Positions 1 through 8,885 of a stretch of 64,000 nucleotides of DNA are shown here, in pieces. The notes under the pieces are model-generated. The model had not been told where the DNA came from. It was given only the letters and a program-made list of their open reading frames with translations, and did no database searches. The DNA is from Deltaproteobacteria bacterium (GTDB lineage: Bacteria; Desulfobacterota; Syntrophobacteria; Syntrophobacterales; Syntrophobacteraceae): assembly GCA_021780695.1 (NCBI GenBank), contig JAJXYD010000028.1:1-64000 (forward strand), read 5' to 3'. Position numbers and translations under genes: made by a program. Within the stretch, counting starts at the first letter, position 1; each line of letters starts with the position of its first letter.

Positions 1-20
1 ACAATGGTATCGTCTTTCAT
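1..20 (-). CDS. Possible start of a protein running off the left edge
   Basis: A minus-strand ATG at 20 opens a frame reading MKDDTI before the window ends. A purine-rich stretch (AGAGG) lies about eight bases upstream. The first residues recall the start of some IS256/Mutator-type transposases, but six codons cannot identify a family. I list it because a start codon with a ribosome-binding site sits at the edge. Confidence 0.25.
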
Positions 21-81
21 GGCGTATCCTCTTTTCTCCTTCTCCGTTGAAGGTGAATTATTCCCAAAGGGAGGATACGCC
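21..81. repeat. Inverted repeat, 11 bp arms
   Basis: GGCGTATCCTC at 21-31 is repeated exactly as its reverse complement at 71-81, with 39 bases between. The right arm lies just upstream, in the minus-strand direction, of the putative start codon at 20. It could be an operator, a leader hairpin, or part of an insertion-sequence end. No run of T follows either arm. Confidence 0.5.
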
Positions 82-376
82 GCTCTTTTCACTCACGCCA
101 TACACAACTTTCGACAATAGCTCGTTTGGAAAGGATGCTGAAGTTGACCCACTCGGCCTCGGTGTCTCGATGAGCATTTTTTCAAACATTATCCAAGATG
201 GTCGCTAAGGTGATGAATGGCGCTTGTTAAGCGTCCAAGTTGCGGCTATCCTCTGTTAGAGGGACTGCCGTCTGTGGTATATGCGACGTGATTGTTGAAG
301 CGACTGGCTTTGTGTTTTTGTGGCGATGGCCTTCAGAGGGGTGGTGCCGATTTTGACTCTGGAAAAAATATTTTCG

Positions 377-697
377 TCAGGACTCAATTTCTTCTTTCTG
401 CCCGCCGGTCGCGGTGGGTCTAATAAGATATTTTCGGGATGATCCATCCAAGATGGCCTTTATTCTTCGGGCGGCTTGCCCGTAGGTCCGTGCTGGCGGC
501 GAGTCCTCGTAGCTATCAAATAGCGACTGAAATGATTTATCCAATTGCGTTCGGGCGTTTTTGGGAAGAAGGTCCGTACAGTTCCTGAGTTTGGTACAAA
601 TTTGAAACATAAATTGTTTGCTTTCCTCATTTTCGAGGTAAGCATCATTTTTGATCATTTTAAGAAAATCTTTCCGCGAGTACCCTGTTGAACGCAT
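377..697 (-). CDS. Hypothetical protein (106 aa)
   Basis: Open frame of 106 codons starting with MRSTGYSRKDFLK. A purine-rich AAGGAAG sits about four to six bases before the ATG. The product is hydrophilic and rich in K, R, D and E, with no signal peptide, membrane segment or motif that I recognise. It has no close co-directional neighbour. Base composition here is less GC-rich than in the core genes to the right, which fits an accessory gene. It may encode a small DNA-associated or mobile-element protein, but nothing in the sequence shows this. Confidence 0.45.
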   Translation of the reverse strand: MRSTGYSRKDFLKMIKNDAYLENEESKQFMFQICTKLRNCTDLLPKNARTQLDKSFQSLFDSYEDSPPARTYGQAARRIKAILDGSSRKYLIRPTATGGQKEEIES

Positions 698-940
698 GGT
701 ATCTTCCTTAACCTGTGGCGGCTCGAATCTGGATGCGGTATCGGCTTTCTAAGCGGCCTTTTCACTCTACCCGAAAATGGGGTTACAATTTTTTAAAAAA
801 AATATCAAGGTCCATCCGAATTGGCCAAGAGCGCATGGAACGGAGCGGGTGGGGTGGGTGGGCGATGGTACCTGAATCTACTCTGACATACCCCACAAAG
901 TGGGGCAGGTGTGGGGCTATTAAGCCGCGGGGCAAAAAAA
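698..940. other. Non-coding stretch with a G-quadruplex motif
   Basis: No convincing gene. The plus-strand frame 715-969 has no ribosome-binding site and reads like translated spacer. At 847-862 the plus strand carries four G-runs separated by single T residues (GGG T GGGG T GGG T GGG), the loop arrangement that folds into very stable G-quadruplexes. Confidence 0.6.
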
Positions 941-965
941 GGGGCTACGGAATCTCCGTAACCCC
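934..965 (-). terminator. Intrinsic terminator downstream of tRNA-Arg
   Basis: A hairpin at 941-965 pairs GGGG with CCCC and TACGG with CCGTA around an AATCT loop, with one C-A mismatch. Read on the minus strand, it is followed directly by seven T residues (934-940). It lies 14 bases past the tRNA 3' end and so probably ends the tRNA transcript. The plus-strand side also has a T-rich tail, so it may work both ways. Confidence 0.75.
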
Positions 966-978
966 TTGATTTTTCTAG

Positions 979-1052
979 CGCGCCCAGCAAGATTCGAACT
1001 TGCGACCTACGGATTCGTAGTCCGGCACTCTATCCAGCTGAGCTATGGGCGC
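979..1052 (-). tRNA. tRNA-Arg (anticodon ACG)
   Basis: The minus strand folds as a standard cloverleaf. The acceptor stem GCGCCCA pairs with TGGGCGC and is followed by discriminator G at 979. The D arm is GCTC...GAGT, and the anticodon loop CTACGAA places ACG at 1018-1016. The T arm contains GTTCGAATC. CCA is not encoded. The bottom base pair of the anticodon stem (C with T) is not paired, which is a small irregularity. The 3' end faces the non-core DNA at the left of the window, the side where integrating elements usually insert. Confidence 0.95.
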
Positions 1053-1215
1053 GAACAATTTTTATTTATAACAAAAAATCGCTCCGATAGCAAGCCCTAC
1101 CAGCGCTCCTTCACGGGGTAATGCTTCAGTAAACCTCAACGAGGCGCCGTTGCTCATGAAACGGGGCTAATCCCAGGCCAGATGACCTGGCGCGGAAGCC
1201 GGATTTAGCCGCTCT

Positions 1216-4200
1216 TTAGAACCTGAAAGTGAGGCCGGCATCGACCATACAGGCGCTGTAATCGGCACGTCCCATTTCCATGTTGGAATCGAGCCGCACG
1301 GAAAAGCTCTTTCCTGAAAATACGGTAAGGCTCGCACCCAACATACCGAAGTCCGTGCCCAACTGCTGGGACTGAAAACCAAAAGGAATCCCGGCCTGGG
1401 CAAGGCTCGCGTCGATGTTTCTGCTGTTGTTGGAAAACTCGTGTTCGTAGCTCGCGTATAACTGGGGGGCGACAACCGCCCAGCCGCACTTTATGACGCT
1501 GGCAAGTCTTAGGCCCGGGCCGAGTTGAAGCGATTGGGCCTGCTGGGAGCCAACGTTTAGATCAAGAGAATCCGCCCCGGTTTCACTTAATCCATTGATC
1601 CAGAGGCTGGAATAGGCGAGGCTCGCCATGGGAGTGAGCACCAGGCTTCCGGCTCTTAAGTCATAGCCCGCCTCCCCGTAACCGTTAAACATGTTGCCTG
1701 TGGTGGATGCCGTTGCCGTGCGGTCGAAAAATGGCATCTGGCGGTTGGTGCTGAAAAGATTTACCGCATAACCGGCAGACCCGTAGGCGTAGAAATTACC
1801 GGGAAAGTAAGCCGCATAAAAGTTAATGGGTACGGTATCGTTTTGCACATTTCCCAGGTTGTCGTAGAAGCCCGCATCCGTATGAGCATACCCACTGGCG
1901 GCGCCGATAAGAAGGTCATCGCTTACCCGGTAGTCCGCTCCGGCGGTAAGCCCGCCGATGGAAAAATTATATCCCGTCTCAGAAGAGGTCGAACTCTGCG
2001 ACCCCCAGGATACCTGGGGGTCTGCGTAGAAATTCCATCCATCCACTTGCCCGGTCGCGCTGGAGGACGTACCCGCAAGTAGTGAAGGCCCCCCGGGTTC
2101 CATGGCCAAAGGTGGAGTTTGGCAGCCGGAAACTCCGGGGTTTTCGCCCGCAAGGCCTTCGTAGCGCAGACTTGTGATGCGCTGGTTTAAGTCCTGTTGA
2201 AAAAAGGAGGAGGCCGCAAAGCCCAGGTTTCCCAAAGAGGCCGCCATGTCCGGAGATATCTGCTGGTAGACCTTGCCGACCGAACCGGCCTGGGAAACCG
2301 GGATGCTGTCGATAGCGCTCAAAACGGTCCCAAGGTCTCCGGTAGTGGTTGTGGAAACCTTATTTAGCATGTTTCCCACCTGACGCTGGTTCTGTGTAAG
2401 GGTGAGCGTGGGATTTGTGTAATTGCGAGAGGCGCTGATCGTTATGCCGGGGTCGGGTAGATTTTCCACCGTTCCCACCAGAGTCGCGGTGAAGTTTGCA
2501 ACCATGGGCGTGCCGGTTATGCTTTGCGCGTTTTGGATAACGTTGAAGGTTTCCCCGGGAGTGGGGACGAAACCTCCCTGGAGTACCGGATCTATCGTAC
2601 CGCCGTTAAAAGTCGCCTTTCCTGTATTGGCCATGTCCAGCCAGGTATAGTTGTTTGACGAGGCTATGCCTATCTGCAAAACCGAGTTTTTACCCTGGGT
2701 GTAGTTGCCGGTAAAAACGGACCCGGCCGTTGAGGGTAAGAAGGTCCCGCCTTCGTTATCGAGGTTTCCGTCGAAAGAGTTGGCAATAAGCGTTCCCCCG
2801 TTCAGGTGGTATGTGCCGCCGTTCATTTCTATGCCGTATGGGGCACCCTCGCCGCTAACCCAATTCATCCCAGCGCTCTGGGTAAAGGTCCCCGCACCGG
2901 CTCCGCCCATCCATTCGAAATCCGCCTGGAGCGAACCGCCTGAAAGATTATAGGCACCAGTACCGACGTTGCCCGATTGATACACGTCTGAGCCGACAAG
3001 CAGACCCTGGGTAACCGTATTGGTCCCGCCGGTCTGAGTGAAAGTCCCCTTGCCGCCCGCATCCCCAATATCCTCGCCGGGTATGTAACCCGAGGAGCCA
3101 AACGTCCCGTTCCCGGAGGCCGTAAGAGAGCCGCCGCTTAAATTGTATGTACCCGTACCACCCGCGCGGGCATTGTTTTGCAGTGCGTAATTGATATCGG
3201 AACCGACAAACAGTCCTGCCTGGACTTCATTGACGCCGCCCGACTGGTTGAAGGTACCGATTCCGCGCGTTGTACCAATTATTTCTCCGCCAACGGCTTG
3301 ACTATGGGTGATGGCTTCAGGCAACGGGGAAGCAGCGAGGCTTCCGCCGCTCAGGTTGAACACCCCAACGCCGCCATAGCCCGAGCCGTATACGTCGGAG
3401 CCGACAGCCAGGCCGCTCCATGTCGCATTGTTTATCCCGCCCGTCTGGTTAAACGTCCCAATACCACCGCCGTCGCCCACGACCTCGCCTCCCCTGGCGT
3501 CGCCTGCTACCGCCCCGCTTGTTATAAGAACGCTGTCGGCTCCGCTGAGATTGTACACTCCCGTGGCGCCCGTGTGCGCATTCTTGTAATACACCCACTG
3601 GGTGTCCGACCCGACAAACACACCATTATTGCACCAGTTGGTCCCGCCCGTCTGGTTGAACGTCCCGTTCCCGCCGCTGTCCCCTATTGCCTCGACGCCC
3701 GTACCCGCGCCATCTCTTGTAGAATAGATGAGACCGCCGCTTTGGTTGTAGGTGCCCGTGCCGCCTTTGCCCGACCCCAAAACATCGGTCCCGACAAACA
3801 GAATGCCGCCCTGCATGTTGTTGGTCCCACCCGACTGGTTGAAGGTCCCGGTGCCGCCGCTTACGCCCACGTATTCCCAGGCTGCGGGCCCGCTGGTTAG
3901 CGATACTTTGAGGCTGGCGGTCCCGCTGAGGTTGTACGTACCCGTGCCGGCACCGCCGGTCCCTGAAAGGTCCGTGCCGACAAACAGACTCGTGGCGACC
4001 GTATTGACGCCGCCTGTCTGCGTGAAGGTCCCCGTGCCGCCACCGCCCACCCATTCAAAATCGGCCTGCAGGGCGCCGCCGGAAAGATTATAGGCGCCCG
4101 TGCCCGCTCCCGAGCCAATTTTGTCAAATAAATCCGTACCCAAAACCAGGCCGTTGGTGACCGTATTCACCCCGCCGGTTTGATTAAAAGTTCCCGTACT

Positions 4201-5346
4201 GCCTGCATCGCCTATATCCTCGCCGGGTATGTAACCCGAGGAGCCGGGCGTGCCGTTCCCGGAGGCCGTAAGAGAGCCGCCGCTAAGATTGTACGTACCC
4301 GTGCCGGGCGCGATGTTTTGGGTTGGCGCCAGGGAATAAGTGACCTGGGAGCCGACAAAAAGGCCCGCCTGGACCGTATTGGTCCCGCCGGTCTGATTGA
4401 ATGTGCCGATTCCCTGACATGTACCGATGACTTCGCCCCCGACAGCGCCAGGCAATCCGGAAGCAGTGAGGCTGCCTCCGCCGAGGTTGAAAACGCCGAT
4501 GCCGCCAAGACCGGCCCCGTAAATATCGGAGCCCACAGCCAGGCCGCCATCGGTGGCGATATTTTGCCCGCCCGTCTGGTTGAAAGTCCCCCTGCCCCCG
4601 GAGTCGCCGACGACCTCGCCACCATCGCCGGAATAGCCCTGTATTGCATCCCCGCTTGTGTTCAGGACGCCGCCGCTGAGATTGTAAACCCCCACGGCGC
4701 CAGGCATCGAGATTTTGTCATACCTCCACGCAACATTGGACCCGATAAAGACGCCATTATTGCAATCATTTTCCCCGCCCGTCTGGTTAAACGTCCCGTG
4801 GGCGCCGCTGTCGCCTATGGTTTCCGCGCCGGTTGCCTCTCCAGCTCTTATTGAATAAATGCTCCCGCCGCTAAGAGTGTAGGTGCCCGTGGTAGCCCCA
4901 CCCGATCCAAAAATACCAGTTCCGACATAGAGGGTGGCGCCGGGCATATAGTTGATCCCACCCGACTGGTTGAAGTTTCCCGTCCCCCCCCTTACACCCA
5001 CGAATTCCGATGCATTTCCAATGCTATAGCCCTGAACCGAAACGATGCCGGTCCCGCTCAGGCTGTATGTCCCAGTAGCCCCGCTCTGCCCGCCCACATT
5101 GAGCGCCGTGCCCACCGCGTTCGTGTAGCCGGTCTGGTTCATTATCCCGCCCTGCGAGCTAACGCCAATAAACTCATTGTCATAGCCAATGTTCGAGGTC
5201 ACATTGTAAGGCGAGTCTCCAACGCTTGTATCTACGGTAAAATCCGCCCCCCGGACTTGCGCCCCGCCGCATAGCGCCCCAAAGGAGAGGAATAAAAAAG
5301 TAAAAAACAAAATTTTCCCGCGCCTGCCCCATCTCATCGAACTCAT
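1216..5346 (-). CDS. Autotransporter with duplicated beta-helix-type passenger (1376 aa)
   Basis: Type V secretion protein of the outer membrane. Residues 1-34 form a Sec signal peptide (basic start, then a hydrophobic core ILFFTFLFLSFGALC). The passenger, about 35-980, is built from short G/T/N/S-rich units around GTFNQTGG.N and GTYNLSGG, expected to stack as a beta-helix. A C-terminal barrel follows, about residues 1100-1376, with alternating aromatic strands and a terminal Phe (AGLTFRF), the usual BAM signal. Residues 114-446 and 491-826 are two copies of one long block, offset by 377-380 residues. A strong GGAGGAGG site precedes the ATG. The function of the passenger is unknown; adhesion or surface coating is an inference from the family. 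Confidence 0.9.
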   Translation of the reverse strand: MSSMRWGRRGKILFFTFLFLSFGALCGGAQVRGADFTVDTSVGDSPYNVTSNIGYDNEFIGVSSQGGIMNQTGYTNAVGTALNVGGQSGATGTYSLSGTGIVSVQGYSIGNASEFVGVRGGTGNFNQSGGINYMPGATLYVGTGIFGSGGATTGTYTLSGGSIYSIRAGEATGAETIGDSGAHGTFNQTGGENDCNNGVFIGSNVAWRYDKISMPGAVGVYNLSGGVLNTSGDAIQGYSGDGGEVVGDSGGRGTFNQTGGQNIATDGGLAVGSDIYGAGLGGIGVFNLGGGSLTASGLPGAVGGEVIGTCQGIGTFNQTGGTNTVQAGLFVGSQVTYSLAPTQNIAPGTGTYNLSGGSLTASGNGTPGSSGYIPGEDIGDAGSTGTFNQTGGVNTVTNGLVLGTDLFDKIGSGAGTGAYNLSGGALQADFEWVGGGGTGTFTQTGGVNTVATSLFVGTDLSGTGGAGTGTYNLSGTASLKVSLTSGPAAWEYVGVSGGTGTFNQSGGTNNMQGGILFVGTDVLGSGKGGTGTYNQSGGLIYSTRDGAGTGVEAIGDSGGNGTFNQTGGTNWCNNGVFVGSDTQWVYYKNAHTGATGVYNLSGADSVLITSGAVAGDARGGEVVGDGGGIGTFNQTGGINNATWSGLAVGSDVYGSGYGGVGVFNLSGGSLAASPLPEAITHSQAVGGEIIGTTRGIGTFNQSGGVNEVQAGLFVGSDINYALQNNARAGGTGTYNLSGGSLTASGNGTFGSSGYIPGEDIGDAGGKGTFTQTGGTNTVTQGLLVGSDVYQSGNVGTGAYNLSGGSLQADFEWMGGAGAGTFTQSAGMNWVSGEGAPYGIEMNGGTYHLNGGTLIANSFDGNLDNEGGTFLPSTAGSVFTGNYTQGKNSVLQIGIASSNNYTWLDMANTGKATFNGGTIDPVLQGGFVPTPGETFNVIQNAQSITGTPMVANFTATLVGTVENLPDPGITISASRNYTNPTLTLTQNQRQVGNMLNKVSTTTTGDLGTVLSAIDSIPVSQAGSVGKVYQQISPDMAASLGNLGFAASSFFQQDLNQRITSLRYEGLAGENPGVSGCQTPPLAMEPGGPSLLAGTSSSATGQVDGWNFYADPQVSWGSQSSTSSETGYNFSIGGLTAGADYRVSDDLLIGAASGYAHTDAGFYDNLGNVQNDTVPINFYAAYFPGNFYAYGSAGYAVNLFSTNRQMPFFDRTATASTTGNMFNGYGEAGYDLRAGSLVLTPMASLAYSSLWINGLSETGADSLDLNVGSQQAQSLQLGPGLRLASVIKCGWAVVAPQLYASYEHEFSNNSRNIDASLAQAGIPFGFQSQQLGTDFGMLGASLTVFSGKSFSVRLDSNMEMGRADYSACMVDAGLTFRF
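2869..5007 (-). repeat. Tandem super-repeat in the autotransporter gene
   Basis: Copy A (4009-5007, residues 114-446) and copy B (2869-3876, residues 491-826) carry the same ordered landmarks: E[FY]VGV, GTFNQSGG, CNNGVF, GGEVVGD, a GLAVGSD segment, VQAGLFVGS, GSSGYIPGEDIGD and QADFEW. The copies differ at many residues and by a few small insertions. The duplication is therefore not recent, or it has diverged under selection. Confidence 0.85.
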
Positions 5347-5670
5347 TTTTCCCTCCTCCTTTTTTAAACCGAGCGTTTACTGAAATCGCACATCACTGTT
5401 TGAGACCTTTACCACCCAACGAAAATGGCCGAGATGCCGAGAAGGGATCCTGGAAGATGATGGGCCTCCGAACTGACTGATGAAATTTATCAAGGTCAGT
5501 TTCAAGGGGGTTATCGGAGAAACAAGAATATATCTTTAGCCCTATCTATCTGCCTTATCGAGAATTCGGCAAATTCAGCGTCACGGGCAACCAGTCGATG
5601 GGAAACAGCCGTGTCCACCATTTTCGGGATACTTTCCCGGGTTGTTCTCTTGCAATTGCAACGAGGCTTT
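5347..5670. other. Intergenic region, no gene seen
   Basis: This spacer between the autotransporter start and the end of the outer-membrane protein gene holds no frame with coding features. The minus-strand frames here extend from the upstream gene's shadow. It must hold the autotransporter promoter, but I see no clear -35/-10 pair. A 12-bp palindrome (TTGCAATTGCAA) lies at 5650-5661. Confidence 0.5.
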
Positions 5671-6657
5671 TTAACGGGAACCGCCCGAGTTGAAATAAAA
5701 GGTTGCCGTCGCCATAGGGATAAAAGTGCGGGGATAATTGGATTGCGCAACGGGAATGGCGACTCCCGCGCCCCAGGTGATAGTAAAATCCCCCCGGTCC
5801 GGCCAGGTTACTTCCACTTCGGGGGCCACCCAAAAAGCCGACCATGACGGCGCATTGGCCGCTCCATAAACGAGATTGTCGTGGTTTTGGGTTTCGCCGT
5901 AGATCTCGAGCAGGTAGCCGAACCCGATTTTCGGATCGACTACGTACTCGAGAGCGGCCGCATAGTAGAACAGATTGCCGTCCACCATGTCGAGCGAAGT
6001 GCCCGGCAGAAGCTGGGAGCCGTTATTGAAGGCATAGGGGGCCCTGACATCGGCCGGGAATATGAGGTAATCGGCAAGTTCGAGGTAGAATTCAAAAGGG
6101 TCCGCCAGCTTGTGAACTTCAATGCCCACATCTAAGTCATAGGTGCCGTTGCCGCTCTGGTCGATCCCGTCCAAACCTGGAGAAAGGTTTTGGTAGTTGC
6201 CCGTGGGCACGGTCGCCCCCGCGATCACCGCTACAGACGGGGTCGAAAGAAAGTTATAGTCATCGCACTCCTTGCTGATCTGAGTCTTCAATTGAACGGC
6301 TATATCGCCAAGCCCAAAATAGTCGACCGGCACATTTTGCGAATTTTGCCCCTCATTGTAAATTACCGGCACAGATAGATCGAACTCCATATCGTGCGAC
6401 AAACCAACGGCAAATTTTTGCAGGGTGTTTATCTGATAGGAAGAGTTATTGATCGAATCGAAGACGAAGGGTTCATAGTACCATGAGCCGAACGGCTCGG
6501 CATCCGCAGTGCCCGTAAAGAAAGGCCCGCTCGTATTGCCGACCCAGGACTCTTCGCTGACAGCGGGTTGGGTCCATAGAAGCGCCATCGCCACGGCAAA
6601 CGTTATGGCCGGGGCAAAGCTTCGCAGTATGGAAGCAAAAACCTTTGTAGCGGACAC
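5671..6657 (-). CDS. Outer-membrane beta-barrel protein (about 328 aa)
   Basis: A predicted outer-membrane barrel, similar in character to the MetA-pathway/transporter-like porins. After a signal peptide (hydrophobic core FAPAITFAVAMALLW, cleavage near AVSEE) the chain alternates short polar turns with amphipathic strands rich in Y, F and W, and ends in strands such as ATFYF. The start is uncertain. The frame is open from a GTG at 6768, but residues before the signal peptide look non-coding. The GTG at 6657 gives a normal signal peptide but lacks a clear ribosome-binding site. It may share a transcript with the autotransporter, 324 bases downstream. The substrate is unknown. Confidence 0.7.
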   Translation of the reverse strand: MSATKVFASILRSFAPAITFAVAMALLWTQPAVSEESWVGNTSGPFFTGTADAEPFGSWYYEPFVFDSINNSSYQINTLQKFAVGLSHDMEFDLSVPVIYNEGQNSQNVPVDYFGLGDIAVQLKTQISKECDDYNFLSTPSVAVIAGATVPTGNYQNLSPGLDGIDQSGNGTYDLDVGIEVHKLADPFEFYLELADYLIFPADVRAPYAFNNGSQLLPGTSLDMVDGNLFYYAAALEYVVDPKIGFGYLLEIYGETQNHDNLVYGAANAPSWSAFWVAPEVEVTWPDRGDFTITWGAGVAIPVAQSNYPRTFIPMATATFYFNSGGSR

Positions 6658-6768
6658 TTTGTTTTTTTGTTTGGGGCAAGACCGATTGCCCCGGGCCTCC
6701 GGGTTTATGAATCCCGGCGTTTGCAATAAATAAAGGTAGACCAATGCCCTTACTCTTCCTCCCGGCAC

Positions 6769-7206
6769 CGCTGGCGCTTGACTCCATTCGAGGCAACACG
6801 TCTCTTTTAAAGATAGCGATAAGAGGTCGAGCCTCCAGGCTACTTTTACACGGGCAGCTTTAAAAAAAGCAAAACCCTTGCGCCCGCAACCATCAGCAAG
6901 GACTTAAAGGATTATGCACACGGTCTCAAGACAGATGCACAACCGCATAAGCCATGCTTTGAGAAAAAAGGCAATTTTTCTTTGCACGAACCGCGAATTA
7001 TTTATTCACCGGCTAAAAATATTGCACAGGCCCTTATCCGAGGGTCGGCATGGGGCGGAAAACCGGCAGGGGACAGCCCGCGAGGGCAATAATATCCGCT
7101 CGGCCATCCGCCAAAAGGGCTTCCAGATTATTTAGCCAGGACAATGTAGAAATAGCGGCGCGGAAAAACAATCAATTGCTTTAAGAGGGCGGCAAAATTT
7201 TTTCTC
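6769..7206. other. Intergenic region ahead of ihfA
   Basis: This is the divergent spacer between the outer-membrane protein gene and ihfA. A 73-codon plus-strand frame (6914-7135) has no good ribosome-binding site, and its composition reads like translated spacer, so I do not call it a gene. I see no RNA gene. Confidence 0.45.
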
Positions 7207-7235
7207 TTGAAAAGCGCACGATAATCCTTTAGAAA
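7207..7235 (+). promoter_or_regulatory. Candidate sigma-70 promoter for ihfA
   Basis: TTGAAA at 7207-7212 and TAGAAA at 7230-7235 are separated by 17 bases, about 80 bases upstream of the ihfA start. The -10 match is only four of six, so this is a candidate only. Confidence 0.3.
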
Positions 7236-7314
7236 TTTATGCAAATTCGATATTTTAACGTCCTTTGACCCTGGCCGGATCCCAGGCAGACGGAGTAAGG
7301 AAAGGAAAAGTTTT

Positions 7315-7602
7315 ATGACTTTAACCAAGGCACAGATAGTCGAGAACCTGTTTGCCAGAAATATTTTCACGAAAACAGAATCGGCCGAAATCATCGATAC
7401 CCTTTTCGAAATCATGAAAAACACCTTGGAAAAAGGTGAAGACGTGCTTATAAGTGGTTTTGGCAAATTTAGCGTAAAGGGCAAAAACCAGCGCCGGGGA
7501 CGCAATCCCCAGACAGGGGACCCGATTATCCTCTCGCCCCGTAGCGTTGTGACCTTCAAGTGTTCGGGCGTTCTTAGAGAAAAAATCAACGAGGCAAAAT
7601 AA
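7315..7602 (+). CDS. ihfA: Integration host factor, alpha-type HU/IHF protein (95 aa)
   Basis: A small DNA-bending protein of the HU/IHF family, which works as a dimer in the nucleoid, in promoter architecture and in recombination. The length is typical. The N-terminal helices (TKAQIVENLF) are followed by GFGKF at 48-52 and the DNA-inserting beta arm with RRGRNPQTGDP at 60-70. GRNP with RSVVTF following is closer to IHF-alpha than to HU. A purine-rich site (GGAAAGGAAAAG) precedes the ATG. The MCE transport genes follow 23 bases later, which suggests one transcript. Alpha versus beta assignment is by resemblance only. Confidence 0.85.
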   Translation: MTLTKAQIVENLFARNIFTKTESAEIIDTLFEIMKNTLEKGEDVLISGFGKFSVKGKNQRRGRNPQTGDPIILSPRSVVTFKCSGVLREKINEAK

Positions 7603-7625
7603 CTCCAAGCGAAAAGGATACCGTT

Positions 7626-8753
7626 TTGCAAAGAGGGCTACCCTTTGAAGTGGGCAGATCCTCTGAGGGCGAACTGATCGTATCCTTCAAAGCGCCCCTT
7701 ACCTTCGAAAACGTTGCCCAAATCTGGGAAGGCGCAACCGCCCTCATCGCTCGAAACGACAACGGCTCCTTCGTGCTCGACCTTTGCGGGGTCTCAAGGG
7801 TCGACAGTGCTGGCGTAGCGTTGCTGCGATCCATCGAGCGGCTTTGCCGGCGAAGATCGGTTCGGCTGCGCTTCCAATCCGTCGATCCCTCGATTCAACA
7901 TTTTCTTGACTCTTTTAAGTCCGAATCGCAAATCAAGAGTCCGCCACCCGGTCCCAAAGGATCCTTTCCAGCCCGGCTGGGCGGTTTTCTCCAGGACCGG
8001 GCGGCCGAAGTCAATGAATTCGCACGGTTTTGCGCCTCCGTTTTCTTCGCCGCCCTGGGCACGATTCGCCATCCGGGCCGATTTCGCCGCCGGGAATGTT
8101 TCTATTATCTCCAGTTGGCGGGCCCGGAGGCCATGACCATATTGTTTCTCATAGCTTTTCTTCTCGGCGTGGTGATGGCTTTCCAGGCGGCTATCCAGCT
8201 GAGGCAGTTTGGCGCCAATATCTATGTTGCCAACCTGGTAAGCCTCGCTCTTTGCCGGGAACTTGCACCGGCCTTTACGGCCATGCTCCTCGCTGGACGC
8301 TCGGGATCGTTTTTCGCCGCCGAAATCGGGACCATGAAAGTGGGCGAGGAACTTGACGCCCTTACCGTCATGGGCTTTGACCTGACAGAATACATAACGC
8401 TGCCCAAGGTCGTATCTCTCATGATCGCGGCGCCCCTTTTGACCATGTGGGCCGATTTTTCCGGAATTCTCGGAGCAATCGCCGTTTCGGTCATCTCCCT
8501 TGATCTGACGCCCTACGCATTCATGCACCAGGTCTACACGGCAATTTCGCTTGGCGACGTCGCCGGAGGTCTTTTAAAGGCAGAGATCTTCGCCATCCTT
8601 ATAGCCCTCGTGGGCTGCTTCCGCGGTTTCCAGACCGACATGGGGGCAGACAGCGTCGGCCGTCAGACCACCGCGGCCGTTGTCAGCGGCCTTTTCCTCA
8701 CCATTTTAGCCGACGCTCTTCTCACGGTTCTTTTCTACTCCCTGGGCTGGTAG
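7626..8753 (+). CDS. MlaE-type ABC permease with N-terminal STAS domain (375 aa)
   Basis: Inner-membrane permease of an MCE/Mla lipid transporter. Residues 1 to about 95 form a STAS domain (VLDLCGVSRVDSAGVALL), the role filled by separate MlaB in Escherichia coli. The permease domain follows at about 130-375, with several membrane helices and conserved stretches such as LCRELAPAFTAMLLAGRSG and EIGTMKVGEELDALTVMG. The start lies in TTG context; the exact codon is not certain. The ATPase, MCE protein and lipoprotein genes follow. Fused STAS-permease proteins are known in this family, so the fusion is not a frameshift artefact. Confidence 0.88.
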   Translation: MQRGLPFEVGRSSEGELIVSFKAPLTFENVAQIWEGATALIARNDNGSFVLDLCGVSRVDSAGVALLRSIERLCRRRSVRLRFQSVDPSIQHFLDSFKSESQIKSPPPGPKGSFPARLGGFLQDRAAEVNEFARFCASVFFAALGTIRHPGRFRRRECFYYLQLAGPEAMTILFLIAFLLGVVMAFQAAIQLRQFGANIYVANLVSLALCRELAPAFTAMLLAGRSGSFFAAEIGTMKVGEELDALTVMGFDLTEYITLPKVVSLMIAAPLLTMWADFSGILGAIAVSVISLDLTPYAFMHQVYTAISLGDVAGGLLKAEIFAILIALVGCFRGFQTDMGADSVGRQTTAAVVSGLFLTILADALLTVLFYSLGW

Positions 8754-8885
8754 GTCGAAAGATTCCAACCCCATTGGGGCTGGCGGCAAAAATCCCATGC
8801 GAAGATTTCGAGTCGTTCTTATATTTATTTGACCCGGTCATACATATTCTTTATCCCTGCAATTTGATTGACCGGAGGAACGACT

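Noticed and set aside
3178-3900. 240-codon plus-strand frame inside the autotransporter gene
   Set aside because: It is the complement of the repetitive passenger. Long antisense frames are expected from GC-rich repeats. It has no start signal and no family features.
2869-5007. CRISPR-like regular repeats
   Set aside because: The repeats are translated GTFNQTGG units of varied spacing in a coding frame, with no uniform 25-40 base repeat and spacer pattern.
6914-7135. 73-codon plus-strand frame upstream of ihfA
   Set aside because: No ribosome-binding site or family features. It lies where the ihfA promoter region is expected.
7626-7920. Separate MlaB gene fused by a frameshift artefact
   Set aside because: The STAS and permease parts are in one uninterrupted frame, and fused forms are normal in this family.
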